This document shows, in pieces, positions 26,170-34,799 of a DNA stretch of 64,000 bases. This DNA is from Agrilactobacillus composti DSM 18527 = JCM 14202 (GTDB taxonomy: Bacteria > Bacillota > Bacilli > Lactobacillales > Lactobacillaceae). The stretch lies in the NCBI RefSeq assembly GCF_001436375.1, contig NZ_AZGA01000005.1, positions 60,636-124,635 of the forward strand. Direction: 5' to 3'. Numbering within the stretch: position 1 is the stretch's first letter; every line of letters begins with the position of its first letter. Under the pieces are notes generated by a model. That model saw only the letters and a program-made list of their open reading frames with translations. It was not told the DNA's origin and did not search any database. The translations under genes and the position numbers were made by a program.

Positions 26170-27471
26170 TTAACGCACCCGCTTGATGGCGGAAATGGCA
26201 ACCCCACCAACGACTTCCATGGCAATGGCAAAGATAAAGATAGCTTGGTAACCCATGCTGGCAACAATGGCCGAAGCCACCATGGCACCCAGCATTTGAC
26301 CAAGGGTATTGGACAAGTTGATCAAGCCTAAGTCTTTGCCGGCAGTATCAGCGGATGGTAAAACATCCATATTCAAAGCGCCATCAACAGAGTTATACAA
26401 GCCATTCCCAAAGGCAGCTACAAAGGCGTAAGCGAACATTGCCCAAGGTTTTTGGACAAACAGTGGGAATAATGCAGCGGCACCTAAGGCAAAGGTGGCC
26501 AAAACAACTGGGCCTTTGACTCGTTTCATTTTATCGGCCAGGGGACCGCCAACTAAGGCAAAGAAGACCCCGATGACTAACATGATCATGGAGAAGATGG
26601 AAATGGAAACCCCGGCATCTTTGGTTTTCTGGCCGATGTAATCGGTAAAAATAAAGAGTTGGAAGGTGGTGACAATGGTTGAGCCCACAACCATAAAGAA
26701 CTTCCCGGATAGGGCTAGATAAAAGTCCCGGGCGTCATGGGTTGGGAAGAAGAAGTATTTTTTAAAGGTACTTTTATCCATGGGGACTTTAGGTTCGTCC
26801 AAATTGGACTTTTCTTTAATCAGGGCCTCATGGACAAAGGCTAAGACAACCGTAATGGTCGCCATGGTGTAAATCCCAAATTTAATATTGCCTAAAAATT
26901 GTGCGGCCAAGAGGGCAAAACCTTGTTGGGCAATGGTGAAGCCAACGCCGTAAAAGGTTGAAACAGTCCCCCGCCACTTAGGCGCGACCCGATCCGAAAT
27001 TTGCGGATAAATAGCGGCAGCAATGGCGTTTTCCGCCGCGGCAGCGATGATCCAAACAAAAATCACCGCCACAACAGATTTCAAATTGGCAATGATCACC
27101 AAAGAGATAGCGATTACAATTGTGCCTAAAACAATGTAAGGTTTTCTTTTACCAAATCTAGTGCGTGTCACGTCAGACAGGGCCCCAAATAAAAGATTGG
27201 AAACCGCCCCAGTGATGGAAGCTACGGTGGCTAAGATCCCCACGGCCCAGACTTTATGTACGGGATCGATTTGGGCGAATAATTGGGGAATTAAGACACT
27301 TCGCGTTGACCCAATGGGACCATACCAACATAATGGTGCGATGGACATGGCAAAGGCCACCGCCCAAGGTAATTTAGGTTGTTGTGAATCTTTCACGTTG
27401 GCGTTGGTAATATCGCCAACTGCTGTTTTAACAACCTTTTGATCGTGTTTCTTATTGCTATCATCAGACAT
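26170..27471 (-). CDS. GPH/MFS-type glycoside transporter
   Basis: A 433-residue 12-TM carrier of the glycoside-pentoside-hexuronide or related MFS group. It has LFGALSDVTRTRFGKRKPYI after helix 2-3, the classical cytoplasmic loop, and GGPLADKMKR in the second half. A polar N-terminal extension of about 35 residues precedes helix 1. AAGGAG fixes the start at 27471 rather than the GTG 12 bases earlier. It lies 62 bases ahead of the GH30 enzyme, so it probably imports a beta-glycoside that this enzyme cleaves. Confidence 0.88.
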   Translation of the reverse strand: MSDDSNKKHDQKVVKTAVGDITNANVKDSQQPKLPWAVAFAMSIAPLCWYGPIGSTRSVLIPQLFAQIDPVHKVWAVGILATVASITGAVSNLLFGALSDVTRTRFGKRKPYIVLGTIVIAISLVIIANLKSVVAVIFVWIIAAAAENAIAAAIYPQISDRVAPKWRGTVSTFYGVGFTIAQQGFALLAAQFLGNIKFGIYTMATITVVLAFVHEALIKEKSNLDEPKVPMDKSTFKKYFFFPTHDARDFYLALSGKFFMVVGSTIVTTFQLFIFTDYIGQKTKDAGVSISIFSMIMLVIGVFFALVGGPLADKMKRVKGPVVLATFALGAAALFPLFVQKPWAMFAYAFVAAFGNGLYNSVDGALNMDVLPSADTAGKDLGLINLSNTLGQMLGAMVASAIVASMGYQAIFIFAIAMEVVGGVAISAIKRVR

Positions 27472-27630
27472 TTTCAAACCCACTCCTTACTAAAATTGAC
27501 AGTTACCCAAAGTTAATGCTTTTTAGATAATGTAAATGTTTGTGGTTATGATCCCTCCTCAAAGTAAACAGATCCCTATGGTTATATGGTTTAAAATTCT
27601 TGAATAAGAAAAATTAGTAAAAATAAAAAA

Positions 27631-27659
27631 TATATTGAAAATAATAAGCGCTTGCACAA
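27631..27659 (-). promoter_or_regulatory. Candidate promoter of the transporter-GH30 operon
   Basis: Minus strand TTGTGC (27659-27654), 17 bases, AATATA (27636-27631). A degenerate cre-like TGCAAGCGCTTATT lies between the boxes and a palindrome overlaps the -35. Confidence 0.45.
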
Positions 27660-27673
27660 CTGATATATCACTA
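27658..27673. promoter_or_regulatory. Operator-like AACTGATATATCA, copy 1 (imperfect)
   Basis: Identical over 13 bases to the perfect palindrome at 27885; it overlaps the candidate -35 of the glycoside operon. Confidence 0.5.
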
Positions 27674-27782
27674 TGATAAGGCTGTAATTTAGAAAAATAA
27701 ATCTATACTTTACTAAAAATGTATAGCCACTACGATAATATGGGCCTTAAATAATAGCTATATTGATTTTGAAATTATCAGA

Positions 27783-27890
27783 ATGTTATTTAATATTTGC
27801 TCGTTGGCTGCATCAGCTAAGGTGGACGACAAGCTCAGTTGGTGGTTGGAAATTGGGGCGCAGGAAGTGGCCGATTGGCACTTAAACTGA
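27783..27890 (+). pseudogene. 35-codon open frame, possible gene remnant
   Basis: ATG 27783 to TGA 27888 encodes a peptide ending DDKLSWWLEIGAQEVADWHL. Its amino-acid composition looks protein-like and its GC content differs from the flanks, but there is no ribosome binding site. It may be the last piece of a deleted gene. Family not recognised. Confidence 0.25.
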
Positions 27891-27900
27891 TATATCAGTT
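27885..27900. promoter_or_regulatory. Perfect 16-bp palindrome AACTGATATATCAGTT, copy 2
   Basis: Perfect dyad sharing 13 bases with the copy at 27658. Spacing of 227 bases would allow looping by a GntR- or LacI-type repressor. No such regulator is encoded nearby. Confidence 0.55.
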
Positions 27901-28290
27901 GTCCAAGCGAAAGCCTAACCCGTTGAGTTTGTGAAATGCTAGACTACTTTTAACACGCTGTCCGTCAGTTACCGAATAAGTTGATTTTTAAGGCGTTATT
28001 TATAAATCTATATAAATATTTTAATTATCATCATTATTTTTAGCTAAATTTATTTGTTAGCAAGGTCAGTGATCGATGAAGTGGCATTTAGCATTAATTG
28101 CTTAATATCTAAATTAGTAAAATATGGCCAAACAAAAAATTATAACTTCAAGACTTGATAATGCCGGCAATATGGTTTGGGTGCGTTTGTGTGCCCTGCT
28201 GCATCGGACCAGTCAAAACTATCAGGGGATATCTTGCCTGTGATAACTTTGATCTGGGCTTATACTAGAGGGTGAAGAGGTGGCGATTAT

Positions 28291-28857
28291 ATGGCTAAAC
28301 AATTAATCAAAATCAGTAAACGACTATCCTTGGCGTTGCGACATCACCTCGAGCGCTTGGGTCTGCAGCTGGATGCTTATGGCCGGGTGGCCTTAGACCA
28401 ACTGCTGGCCCATTACAACGCCCATTATCAACAACCTATTGATGAAGCTATTATTCGCCAAATCATGGCCCAAAGTGATAAGCAACGTTTTGCCATTGAG
28501 CATGGTCAGATTCGGGCCCTTTATGGCCATAGTGTGCCCGTCCAGTTACTGCAAGCCCCGGCCGTCCCACCGGCTGTGCTTTATCATGGGACATCCCACG
28601 CGGCAGCCATTATGATTGCCAGTGAAGGCCTGCGGAAAATGGATCGGGATTTCGTCCATCTTTCTGCCACCGTCCCCATGGCCATCAGTGTGGGCCAGCG
28701 TCGGGAAGCCCATCCGGTTATTTACCAGGTGGCGGCTAAACAAGCAGCCGCTGCCGGATTATTGTTTTATCCCACTGAAAGTCATATTTGGCTGGTGGAT
28801 CACGTCCCCGCTCAATATTTGACGGTTTGGTCCAAAAACACGCAAACGGGCCACTAA
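28291..28857 (+). CDS. kptA: RNA 2'-phosphotransferase (Tpt1/KptA family)
   Basis: A 188-residue enzyme of the Tpt1/KptA family, which moves an internal RNA 2'-phosphate to NAD+. The conserved residues are visible: LALRHH with Arg17-His18, Arg66 in DKQRFAI, YHGTS (98-102), and FVHLSATV plus QRRE (137-140). GAGGTGG precedes the ATG. In yeast it finishes tRNA splicing; bacteria lack that pathway and its natural bacterial substrate is unsettled. It is monocistronic and flanked by a strong terminator; nothing nearby (no RNA ligase) explains it. Confidence 0.92.
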   Translation: MAKQLIKISKRLSLALRHHLERLGLQLDAYGRVALDQLLAHYNAHYQQPIDEAIIRQIMAQSDKQRFAIEHGQIRALYGHSVPVQLLQAPAVPPAVLYHGTSHAAAIMIASEGLRKMDRDFVHLSATVPMAISVGQRREAHPVIYQVAAKQAAAAGLLFYPTESHIWLVDHVPAQYLTVWSKNTQTGH

Positions 28858-28870
28858 TGGCAGTGTCCAT

Positions 28871-28946
28871 AAAAAAATAAGCTAAGCTTGGATTTGCTTA
28901 AGTAGTCAATCGACTGCCTAGCCAGATCCAGCTTAGCTTATTTTTA
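28871..28946. terminator. Large bidirectional terminator
   Basis: AATAAGCTAAGCTTGGAT pairs with ATCCAGCTTAGCTTATT (one bulge) over a long loop, with A and T runs outside; serves kptA and the convergent ABC exporter gene. Confidence 0.88.
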
Positions 28947-28969
28947 TGGTGGTACTTGGTTAATACTGA

Positions 28970-30748
28970 TTATTCAAACTGAGCATTATACAACTTCTCG
29001 TAAGGCCCATGGGCTTTTAGCAATTCCTCGTGTTTGCCGATTTCCACGACTTTACCGGCATCTAAGACCACGATTTGATCGGCATTATGAATAGTGGACA
29101 ACCGGTGGGCAATGACTAACGAGGTCCGTTCTTTGAGCAGGTTATTCAGTGCTTTTTGAATCGTTTTTTCCGATTCATTATCTAAACTTGCCGTGGCTTC
29201 ATCTAAAATCACCACTTGGGCATCTTTTAACAAAGCCCGGGCGATGGCCAAGCGTTGGCGCTGGCCCCCAGATAACTTCAGTCCCCGTTCCCCCACTTGG
29301 GTAGCTAAGCCTTCGGGTAAGCTTTGGATGAAATCTTTGATATCCGCTAACTCCGCCATGGCCATGATGGCATCATCATTGGCCTCAGGGGAGCCATATT
29401 GGATATTATCCCGGATAGTGCCGTCAATAATAGCGATATCCTGGGAGACAATGGCGATATTTTGCCGCAATTGTTTCAAGTCGATCTCTTTAATAGGAAT
29501 GCCATCAAAGGTGATATCGCCGGCGTCCACATCGTAAAAACGATCGATTAAGCGGGTCAAGGTGGACTTCCCAGCCCCGGAGTGGCCCACTAAAGCGGTC
29601 TGCTGGCCAAAAGGAATATTGAAACTCACGTGGCTGATGGCGGCATGGTCGCTTTTAGCCCGTTTAGGATCACCTTTAAAGGCAAAGCTCACATCTTTTA
29701 AGGCGATACCAACCTGTAATTCAGGCATGGGCAAAGGATTGGCACTGTTGACGATAGTGGGGTGTACGTTGGTGACTTCTTTGATACGACCGTAAGAAAC
29801 TAGGGCTTGTTGAATCTGATTCAACAGCCGGGTGAAGGAGCTAATGGGGCTTTGTAACATCCCCACATAACTCAAGTAAGCCACCAAGCCCCCAACGGTC
29901 AAGGACCCCTTCATGACAAACATGGCCCCCAGCAATAAGACGATGGCCACGCCCAAGAAATTCACGCCATCTACCAAAGGGGAGAAAATAGCTTGGTTTT
30001 TCGTAGCATCAATCATATTGTCCCGATTTTTCAGAGCATAGTGGTCAAAACGCTGACTTTCATAACCCTCACTGGTATAACTCTTGATCAGGTCAACTTC
30101 CGTTAAGGTGTTTTGCATTTGGTTAGACATTTGCGATTGGGATTGGCGCACCCGTTTAAAAGCGTTATGAATGCGATCCCTGAAAACCCGGTAAATCAAA
30201 AAGGTCAAGGGGAAGGTCAAACTGACGGCCACGGCCATTTGCCAATTTTTATAAAGAATGAATCCTAAGACCCCCACGAAGGTGAAAATATTGCCAATCA
30301 TGGACAACATGTTGGCGGAGATTAGACTTTGCATGTTGTTCACGTCGCTGGTGAGGCGCACCATCAAATCCCCGGTCTTGCTGGATTCGAAGAAATGGGT
30401 GTCCTGGTCTAAGATGTCATCGTAAAGTTGGGTCCGCAGGTCGGTGATGGCATTTTGGCTCATCACCCCCATGAGATAGGTGGCCAGAAAGTTGAACAGA
30501 CCCAGGACCACGGCGGCCAATAACAATAGCCCGACGCTGATAAATAACAGCTGGACATGTTTTTGGGGGATCACTTTATCAATGATGAATTGCTCGATTT
30601 GGGGTAGGACAAATTGTAAGAGGGTAATCACAGTTAGGGCTAAAATGTTCACCACTAAAATCCAGCGTTTCTTCAACACCCGCTGGAAAACGAAGCGTAA
30701 CATATCTAAGGTCGAATCTTGTTTGGTATCAGTTGTCAAATCGGTCAA
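28970..30748 (-). CDS. ABC-type multidrug exporter half-transporter (TMD-NBD fusion)
   Basis: A 592-residue homodimer-type exporter similar to BmrA/LmrA. Six helices occupy residues about 30-310. The ATPase domain has Walker A GHSGAGKST, Q-loop IVSQDIAIID, signature LSGGQRQRLAIAR, Walker B VVILDEATASLD and the H-loop IAHRLST. It starts 20 bases inside the end of a PadR regulator gene, so the two are co-transcribed. A regulator-exporter pair of this kind normally responds to toxic or amphiphilic compounds; lipid export cannot be excluded. Confidence 0.93.
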   Translation of the reverse strand: MTDLTTDTKQDSTLDMLRFVFQRVLKKRWILVVNILALTVITLLQFVLPQIEQFIIDKVIPQKHVQLLFISVGLLLLAAVVLGLFNFLATYLMGVMSQNAITDLRTQLYDDILDQDTHFFESSKTGDLMVRLTSDVNNMQSLISANMLSMIGNIFTFVGVLGFILYKNWQMAVAVSLTFPLTFLIYRVFRDRIHNAFKRVRQSQSQMSNQMQNTLTEVDLIKSYTSEGYESQRFDHYALKNRDNMIDATKNQAIFSPLVDGVNFLGVAIVLLLGAMFVMKGSLTVGGLVAYLSYVGMLQSPISSFTRLLNQIQQALVSYGRIKEVTNVHPTIVNSANPLPMPELQVGIALKDVSFAFKGDPKRAKSDHAAISHVSFNIPFGQQTALVGHSGAGKSTLTRLIDRFYDVDAGDITFDGIPIKEIDLKQLRQNIAIVSQDIAIIDGTIRDNIQYGSPEANDDAIMAMAELADIKDFIQSLPEGLATQVGERGLKLSGGQRQRLAIARALLKDAQVVILDEATASLDNESEKTIQKALNNLLKERTSLVIAHRLSTIHNADQIVVLDAGKVVEIGKHEELLKAHGPYEKLYNAQFE

Positions 30749-31268
30749 CCTCCTTTAGGTTGCGTTGGAAGTCTTGGGCCCACTTTTTAGCCACTTGGGC
30801 CTGTTTTAGGCGTAGTCGTTGTTTTTGCAGGACATACCAGTGATCCGTAGACGGACTTTGTTGCAAGCGGTCCATGAATTGTTGGGTATGCAAAATAGTG
30901 GTGTCTTGTTCAGTAATGTAGGCTTTTAATAACGCCTGTTGTTGGGTGACGGGCAAATACTGCATGGCAATCAATTTAATTTGATAGAGATCCGCCGTAT
31001 GGGCGCAATCGGGAATTGGTTCAGCCATCAAGGCTTTAAAACGGGCCACACCGGCGGGGGTAATGGCGGCTAATTTAGTTTTTTTATCATCATCCACCTG
31101 GACTAAGGTGATAAAGCCCCCTTGGGCCAAGCGTTCAAACAAGGGATAAATCACCCCGAAACTGATTTTACGGTGATGCCCCAGGGCGGCGGTCATGGAC
31201 TGGCGCAATTGATAACCGCTTTGGGGTTGGGCCATTAGGGCACTAAGAATAAATAATTCGTTCATCAT
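30729..31268 (-). CDS. PadR-family transcriptional regulator
   Basis: A 180-residue winged-helix regulator. The first 80 residues match PadR: NELFILSALMAQPQSGYQLRQ, then ISFGVIYPLFERLAQGGFI with the recognition helix, and a wing ending KLAAITPAGVARF. The C-terminal half is helical and mediates dimers. GGGAG lies eight bases before ATG 31268. It overlaps the exporter gene it precedes. Twin palindromes just upstream are probable autoregulatory operators. Confidence 0.9.
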   Translation of the reverse strand: MMNELFILSALMAQPQSGYQLRQSMTAALGHHRKISFGVIYPLFERLAQGGFITLVQVDDDKKTKLAAITPAGVARFKALMAEPIPDCAHTADLYQIKLIAMQYLPVTQQQALLKAYITEQDTTILHTQQFMDRLQQSPSTDHWYVLQKQRLRLKQAQVAKKWAQDFQRNLKEVDRFDN

Positions 31269-31292
31269 ACCAAAAACTCCCATCTCAGTTAC

Positions 31293-31333
31293 TATATCTT
31301 TTAGATACGTAAATTATATATCTAAAAGATATA
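31293..31333. promoter_or_regulatory. Nested palindromic operators of the PadR-exporter operon
   Basis: TATATCTTTTAGATA (31293-31307) and TATCTAAAAGATATA (31319-31333) are a perfect 15-bp inverted repeat; each arm also contains its own TATCT-N3-AGATA palindrome. They lie 25 bases before the start codon. Confidence 0.7.
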
Positions 31334-31383
31334 TAAGGCTAGTAAACTGCTCACAGGGAAAACACCGGCAAGACGAACTCAAT

Positions 31384-31413
31384 AAAAATAACCGCTAAGT
31401 CGAAGTTAGCGGT
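31384..31413 (-). terminator. Terminator of the hydroxyacid dehydrogenase gene
   Basis: Minus strand CCGCTAA / TTAGCGG stem with 7-base loop followed by TTATTTTTATT. Confidence 0.8.
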
Positions 31414-31457
31414 CATTCATAGTAGCAATGTGCGGATTGTTGAAGGCTAGGCTGGGG

Positions 31458-32414
31458 CTAATAGCCCTTGTCCAGGTCCACTTGGTTCATGATCAGTTGT
31501 CCATCGGCCAGATAGGCTTGGAGATTCTTGAACAAAATGGCAAAGGCAGCGGCCCCATAATCCTCGAAGCCGCCGGAGATATGGGGGCTTAGCCACAAAT
31601 TGGGTTGGTCCCACAAGGTTGCGTCAGGGGCTAGGGGTTCGTCTGGCAATACGTCCAGCACCGCCCCGGCTAGTTTATGCTGGTCTAAAGCACCCCGCAA
31701 CGCCGCCGTGTCCACACTGGGACCCCGGCCCACATTGATAAACAGGGGTTGGCCGGTTAATTGCTCAAAGAATGATTGCTCAAAGAAGCCTGTGGTTTTG
31801 GCCGTGAGGGGCAGGGCGTTGACGATGAACTTGGCACTTTGCAAAGCCGAAGGATTTGCCCCGGCAGCAAAAGTGGCATCGAATTCAGGGGCCGAGTGGC
31901 CAGCAGTGTTGAAGCCAATGGTGGTCATGGCAAATGAATGACAATAATGGGCGATCCTAGTACCAATGTGGCCGGTGCCAAAAATGGCAATGGTGCTATG
32001 AGACAAGTTGAAAACTTGGTCCCGTAACGCATCACTGACCCAGCGGTGTTGTTGCTGGGCTTGGGTACTGGCCAAAATACCCCGGGAAAAGGCCAGCAGA
32101 TAGCCCAGGACGAATTCGGCAATGGGCTCGGCATGAATGCCACTGGTATTGGTCAACAGGATGCCTTGTTGTTTGATGGCCGCCAGAGGCATATAATCAA
32201 TGCCCGCAGAAATAGATTGGATCCATTTGAGGTGATTGTGGGGCAGTTGCAGCAGCTGATCCCCAAAGGTGTTCCAACCATAAATGATATCCACATCTAG
32301 CCAACTTTTAGGGTCGGTATTAGCAGTCGGCAGGTCGACAATTTCTAAGTCCGGCAAAGCCGCTAATTGTTGATGTTCAGCGGCAGTGATATTGAACAAT
32401 AGGCCTAATTTCAT
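31458..32414 (-). CDS. D-2-hydroxyacid dehydrogenase family protein
   Basis: A 318-residue NAD(P) dehydrogenase that reduces a 2-oxo acid. IAIFGTGHIGTRIA is the Rossmann motif, INVGRGPSVDT the Arg region, DVLPDEPL the Glu region, and LSPHISGG the catalytic His. AAGGAAG precedes ATG 32414; an ATG at 32435 lacks a site. It is monocistronic and differs from the operon-borne paralogue at 18813. The YGWNT and HLKWIQSISAGIDY signatures suggest the glyoxylate/hydroxypyruvate-reductase-like branch; substrate unknown. Confidence 0.87.
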   Translation of the reverse strand: MKLGLLFNITAAEHQQLAALPDLEIVDLPTANTDPKSWLDVDIIYGWNTFGDQLLQLPHNHLKWIQSISAGIDYMPLAAIKQQGILLTNTSGIHAEPIAEFVLGYLLAFSRGILASTQAQQQHRWVSDALRDQVFNLSHSTIAIFGTGHIGTRIAHYCHSFAMTTIGFNTAGHSAPEFDATFAAGANPSALQSAKFIVNALPLTAKTTGFFEQSFFEQLTGQPLFINVGRGPSVDTAALRGALDQHKLAGAVLDVLPDEPLAPDATLWDQPNLWLSPHISGGFEDYGAAAFAILFKNLQAYLADGQLIMNQVDLDKGY

Positions 32415-32512
32415 CTGATTTAGCTTCCTTATCATATCGTTTTTAAAACATCTTTATTTTAACGATTGTAGCTGATAACAGCAATGCCTTGAGGGTTGTC
32501 TCTTAACGAGAC

Positions 32513-32545
32513 CAAAAAAATAACCTATCCATTGAAGGATAGGCT
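32513..32545 (-). terminator. Terminator of the acetaldehyde dehydrogenase gene
   Basis: Minus strand CCTATCC / GGATAGG stem, 6-base loop, then TTATTTTTTT. Confidence 0.85.
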
Positions 32546-32602
32546 ACTTTCGGGTGTGTTTATAAGGTATAGATCGTGGCACACAAAGTTAAAATACGTC
32601 AA

Positions 32603-34018
32603 CTAGGCGAAGAGGTCCCGCAATTCGGCAATCAGTTCCAAAGGATGTCTAGTTGCCCGGGAGATACTCTTGATGTTTAAGAGGTCCATATCCGTCAAGT
32701 TATGGGAAATGGAGTTCTTACCATATGAACCAGTGCCCAAAGTCAAAGATGGGGTCAACTTGTTGAACAAGCCGCCGATACCACCCAGAGAACCTGGGGT
32801 ATTGATCAAGATCCGGCAAGCAGGCATTTGTTCCCCAAAGGCTTCAATGCAATCATTGTCTTTAGAATGCAAGACAGCGGTATGGCCTAAGCCCCCGTAG
32901 TTCAATAGGGCTAAGCACAAGTTGAAGGCATCACGGCGGTCGTTAGCTTCATACATGGTCAAAACTGGGGATAATTTTTCCCCGGATAATGGGAAGTTGG
33001 TGCCAATGCCGTTGATTTCAGCAATCAATAACTTGGTATCAGCGGGTACTTTGATCCCGGCCAATTCAGCGATTTTAGTGGCAGCTTGGCCAGCAATAGG
33101 GCCCCGAACGGTATGGCGTTTAGGATCAATGACGGCTTCGCTGAGTTTTTCGACGTCTTTTTCAGGGACGAAGTAAGCGCCTTGTTTCTTAAACTCTTTT
33201 TTAACAGCGTCATAGTTAGCCCGTTCAACCACTACACTATTTTCAGAGGCACAGATCATGCCGTTGTCAAAGGTCTTAGAAGTCATGATATCGGTCACAG
33301 CAGCTTTAGTATCGGCTGATTTTTCGATATAAACAGGGGCATTACCAGGACCAACGCCCAAGGCAGGTTTGCCGGTGGAGTAGGCAGCTGCGACCATGGC
33401 TGGGCCACCAGTAGCTAAGACAATGGCGACACCGGGATGATTCATTAATTTATCGGTGGCTTCAATGCTAGGTTGAGGAATCCATTGAATGGCGTTCTTT
33501 GGGGCCCCAGCTTGTTCAGCAGCCGTTTGCAACAAGCGACAAGTGGCGGAACCACAAGTTTGGGCTTGAGGATGCAAGCCAAAGATGATGGTGTTCCGGG
33601 TCTTTAAGGCCAATAAGATTTTGAAAATCACGGTTGAAGTGGGGTTGGTAACGGGAATAACCCCAGCAACGACACCTAAAGGTTCAGCGACTTTTTGAAT
33701 ACCGTTGGCTTTGTCGTCTTCAATGATGCCAACTGTTTTATCATCTTTGATTTGGTTCCAGATGTATTGGCTGGCGTATAAGTTTTTAATGGCTTTATCA
33801 TTGGCATTGCCCCGGCCGGTTTCTTTGTAGGCTAAGGTTGCCAGAGATTTAGCGTGCCGACGAGCTGTATCAGCAACAGCGGCACAGATTTTATCTATTT
33901 TAGCTTGATCGAATGTTTTTAAAGTTCTAAAGGCTTCTTGTGAACGATCCACCATGATATTAATCATATTTTCAACGGGCAAATTTACGAGTGTTTCTTT
34001 TTCTTTAATATTTTGCAT
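32603..34018 (-). CDS. Acylating acetaldehyde dehydrogenase (stand-alone)
   Basis: A 471-residue CoA-dependent aldehyde dehydrogenase that interconverts acetyl-CoA and acetaldehyde, equal to the N-terminal half of AdhE and related to EutE/PduP. PVTNPTSTVIFK, the VGPGNAPVYIE motif and the nucleophilic Cys in DNGMICASENS are present. No alcohol-dehydrogenase domain follows and no microcompartment-targeting peptide is visible, so it is a cytosolic free enzyme. The start is ATG 34018 with only a weak GGGTTGG site; Met18 is a possible alternative. Its transcript has a long leader. Confidence 0.92.
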   Translation of the reverse strand: MQNIKEKETLVNLPVENMINIMVDRSQEAFRTLKTFDQAKIDKICAAVADTARRHAKSLATLAYKETGRGNANDKAIKNLYASQYIWNQIKDDKTVGIIEDDKANGIQKVAEPLGVVAGVIPVTNPTSTVIFKILLALKTRNTIIFGLHPQAQTCGSATCRLLQTAAEQAGAPKNAIQWIPQPSIEATDKLMNHPGVAIVLATGGPAMVAAAYSTGKPALGVGPGNAPVYIEKSADTKAAVTDIMTSKTFDNGMICASENSVVVERANYDAVKKEFKKQGAYFVPEKDVEKLSEAVIDPKRHTVRGPIAGQAATKIAELAGIKVPADTKLLIAEINGIGTNFPLSGEKLSPVLTMYEANDRRDAFNLCLALLNYGGLGHTAVLHSKDNDCIEAFGEQMPACRILINTPGSLGGIGGLFNKLTPSLTLGTGSYGKNSISHNLTDMDLLNIKSISRATRHPLELIAELRDLFA

Positions 34019-34442
34019 ATATATTCCAACCCTTTTCAGAAATTTTAATATCTATTTCACAATCTAAAATAGACCTTTTTTGCTCACTTGTAAACTATGG
34101 AATCCCGGAGATAAGGCCTTTAATACAGGACATTCACCCCTATATTAATCATAAACACGAACAATTAGTGATTAAATGGCAATCATTATATGTAAAAAGC
34201 TACGATGTTGTAAAAATATTTCAAAAACATGCTCAAAACAGACCATTAAAAATTAATACGTTTACATGAAACTTTTTTAATAAAACAAGAAATTAAAACT
34301 GTACTAGTTTTTGTATAACAGGCAGGGATAGATGCAAGCCCGGTACGTGTTCTGGTAGGGAATATGCCAAATATATGGTACTATAGTAGCAGTTTGAACC
34401 ATTGAATTATGAAAAAATCATGTCAAAGCAGAGGTGGCCGAC
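34019..34442. other. Divergent intergenic region
   Basis: AT-rich. It holds the acetaldehyde dehydrogenase promoter and about 160 bases of leader, with one half of a Rex-like site (TTGTGAAAT on the minus strand near 34054-34062). No clear promoter consensus was found for the fol operon beyond a TACTAT near 34379. Confidence 0.4.
34185..34214 (-). promoter_or_regulatory. Promoter of the acetaldehyde dehydrogenase gene
   Basis: Minus strand TTTACA (34214-34209), 18 bases, TATAAT (34190-34185). Confidence 0.65.
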
Positions 34443-34799
34443 TTGCTCAAAGTTTTATTGAATAATTTACGTTTTCACAGCCATATTGGGGTTTATCCTG
34501 AGGAAAAAAAGATTGGGCAGGATTTGGGGATCGATATCAGCATTGAAACCAACATTGACTACCAAACCATTCATGAAGATTTGACCAAGACACTGAGTTA
34601 CGGGGATGTCTATCGGGCCACTGCCGCGGTGGTGACCAAAAGCCGGGTCGATTTATTAGAAACGCTGGCTTATGATATCATCACCACGCTTAAAACAAAA
34701 TTTGGTGCTAAAATTGACCACATCCAAGTGACCATTCGCAAATTTAATACACCTATTGATGGGGTGTTGGATAATGTGGCAATCGAGGTGAGGGACTAA
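34443..34799 (+). CDS. folB: Dihydroneopterin aldolase
   Basis: A 118-residue enzyme that cleaves dihydroneopterin to hydroxymethyl-dihydropterin and glycolaldehyde in folate synthesis. NNLRFHSHIGVYPEEKKIGQ, SYGDV, LLETLAYDI and the Lys of VTIRK are the family motifs. AGAGGTGG lies five bases before a TTG at 34443; a GTG at 34434 overlaps that site and is less likely. First gene of the fol operon; its stop overlaps the folK start by one base. Confidence 0.93.
   Translation: MLKVLLNNLRFHSHIGVYPEEKKIGQDLGIDISIETNIDYQTIHEDLTKTLSYGDVYRATAAVVTKSRVDLLETLAYDIITTLKTKFGAKIDHIQVTIRKFNTPIDGVLDNVAIEVRD

Larger units (their letters stand above)
27484..28290. other. Long mostly non-coding region
   Basis: About 800 bases with the glycoside-operon promoter at its left end and otherwise no convincing gene. 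The stretch 27790-27960 is more GC-rich and holds a 35-codon frame; two related palindromes lie 227 bases apart. The rest is AT-rich leader for kptA. Confidence 0.5.
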
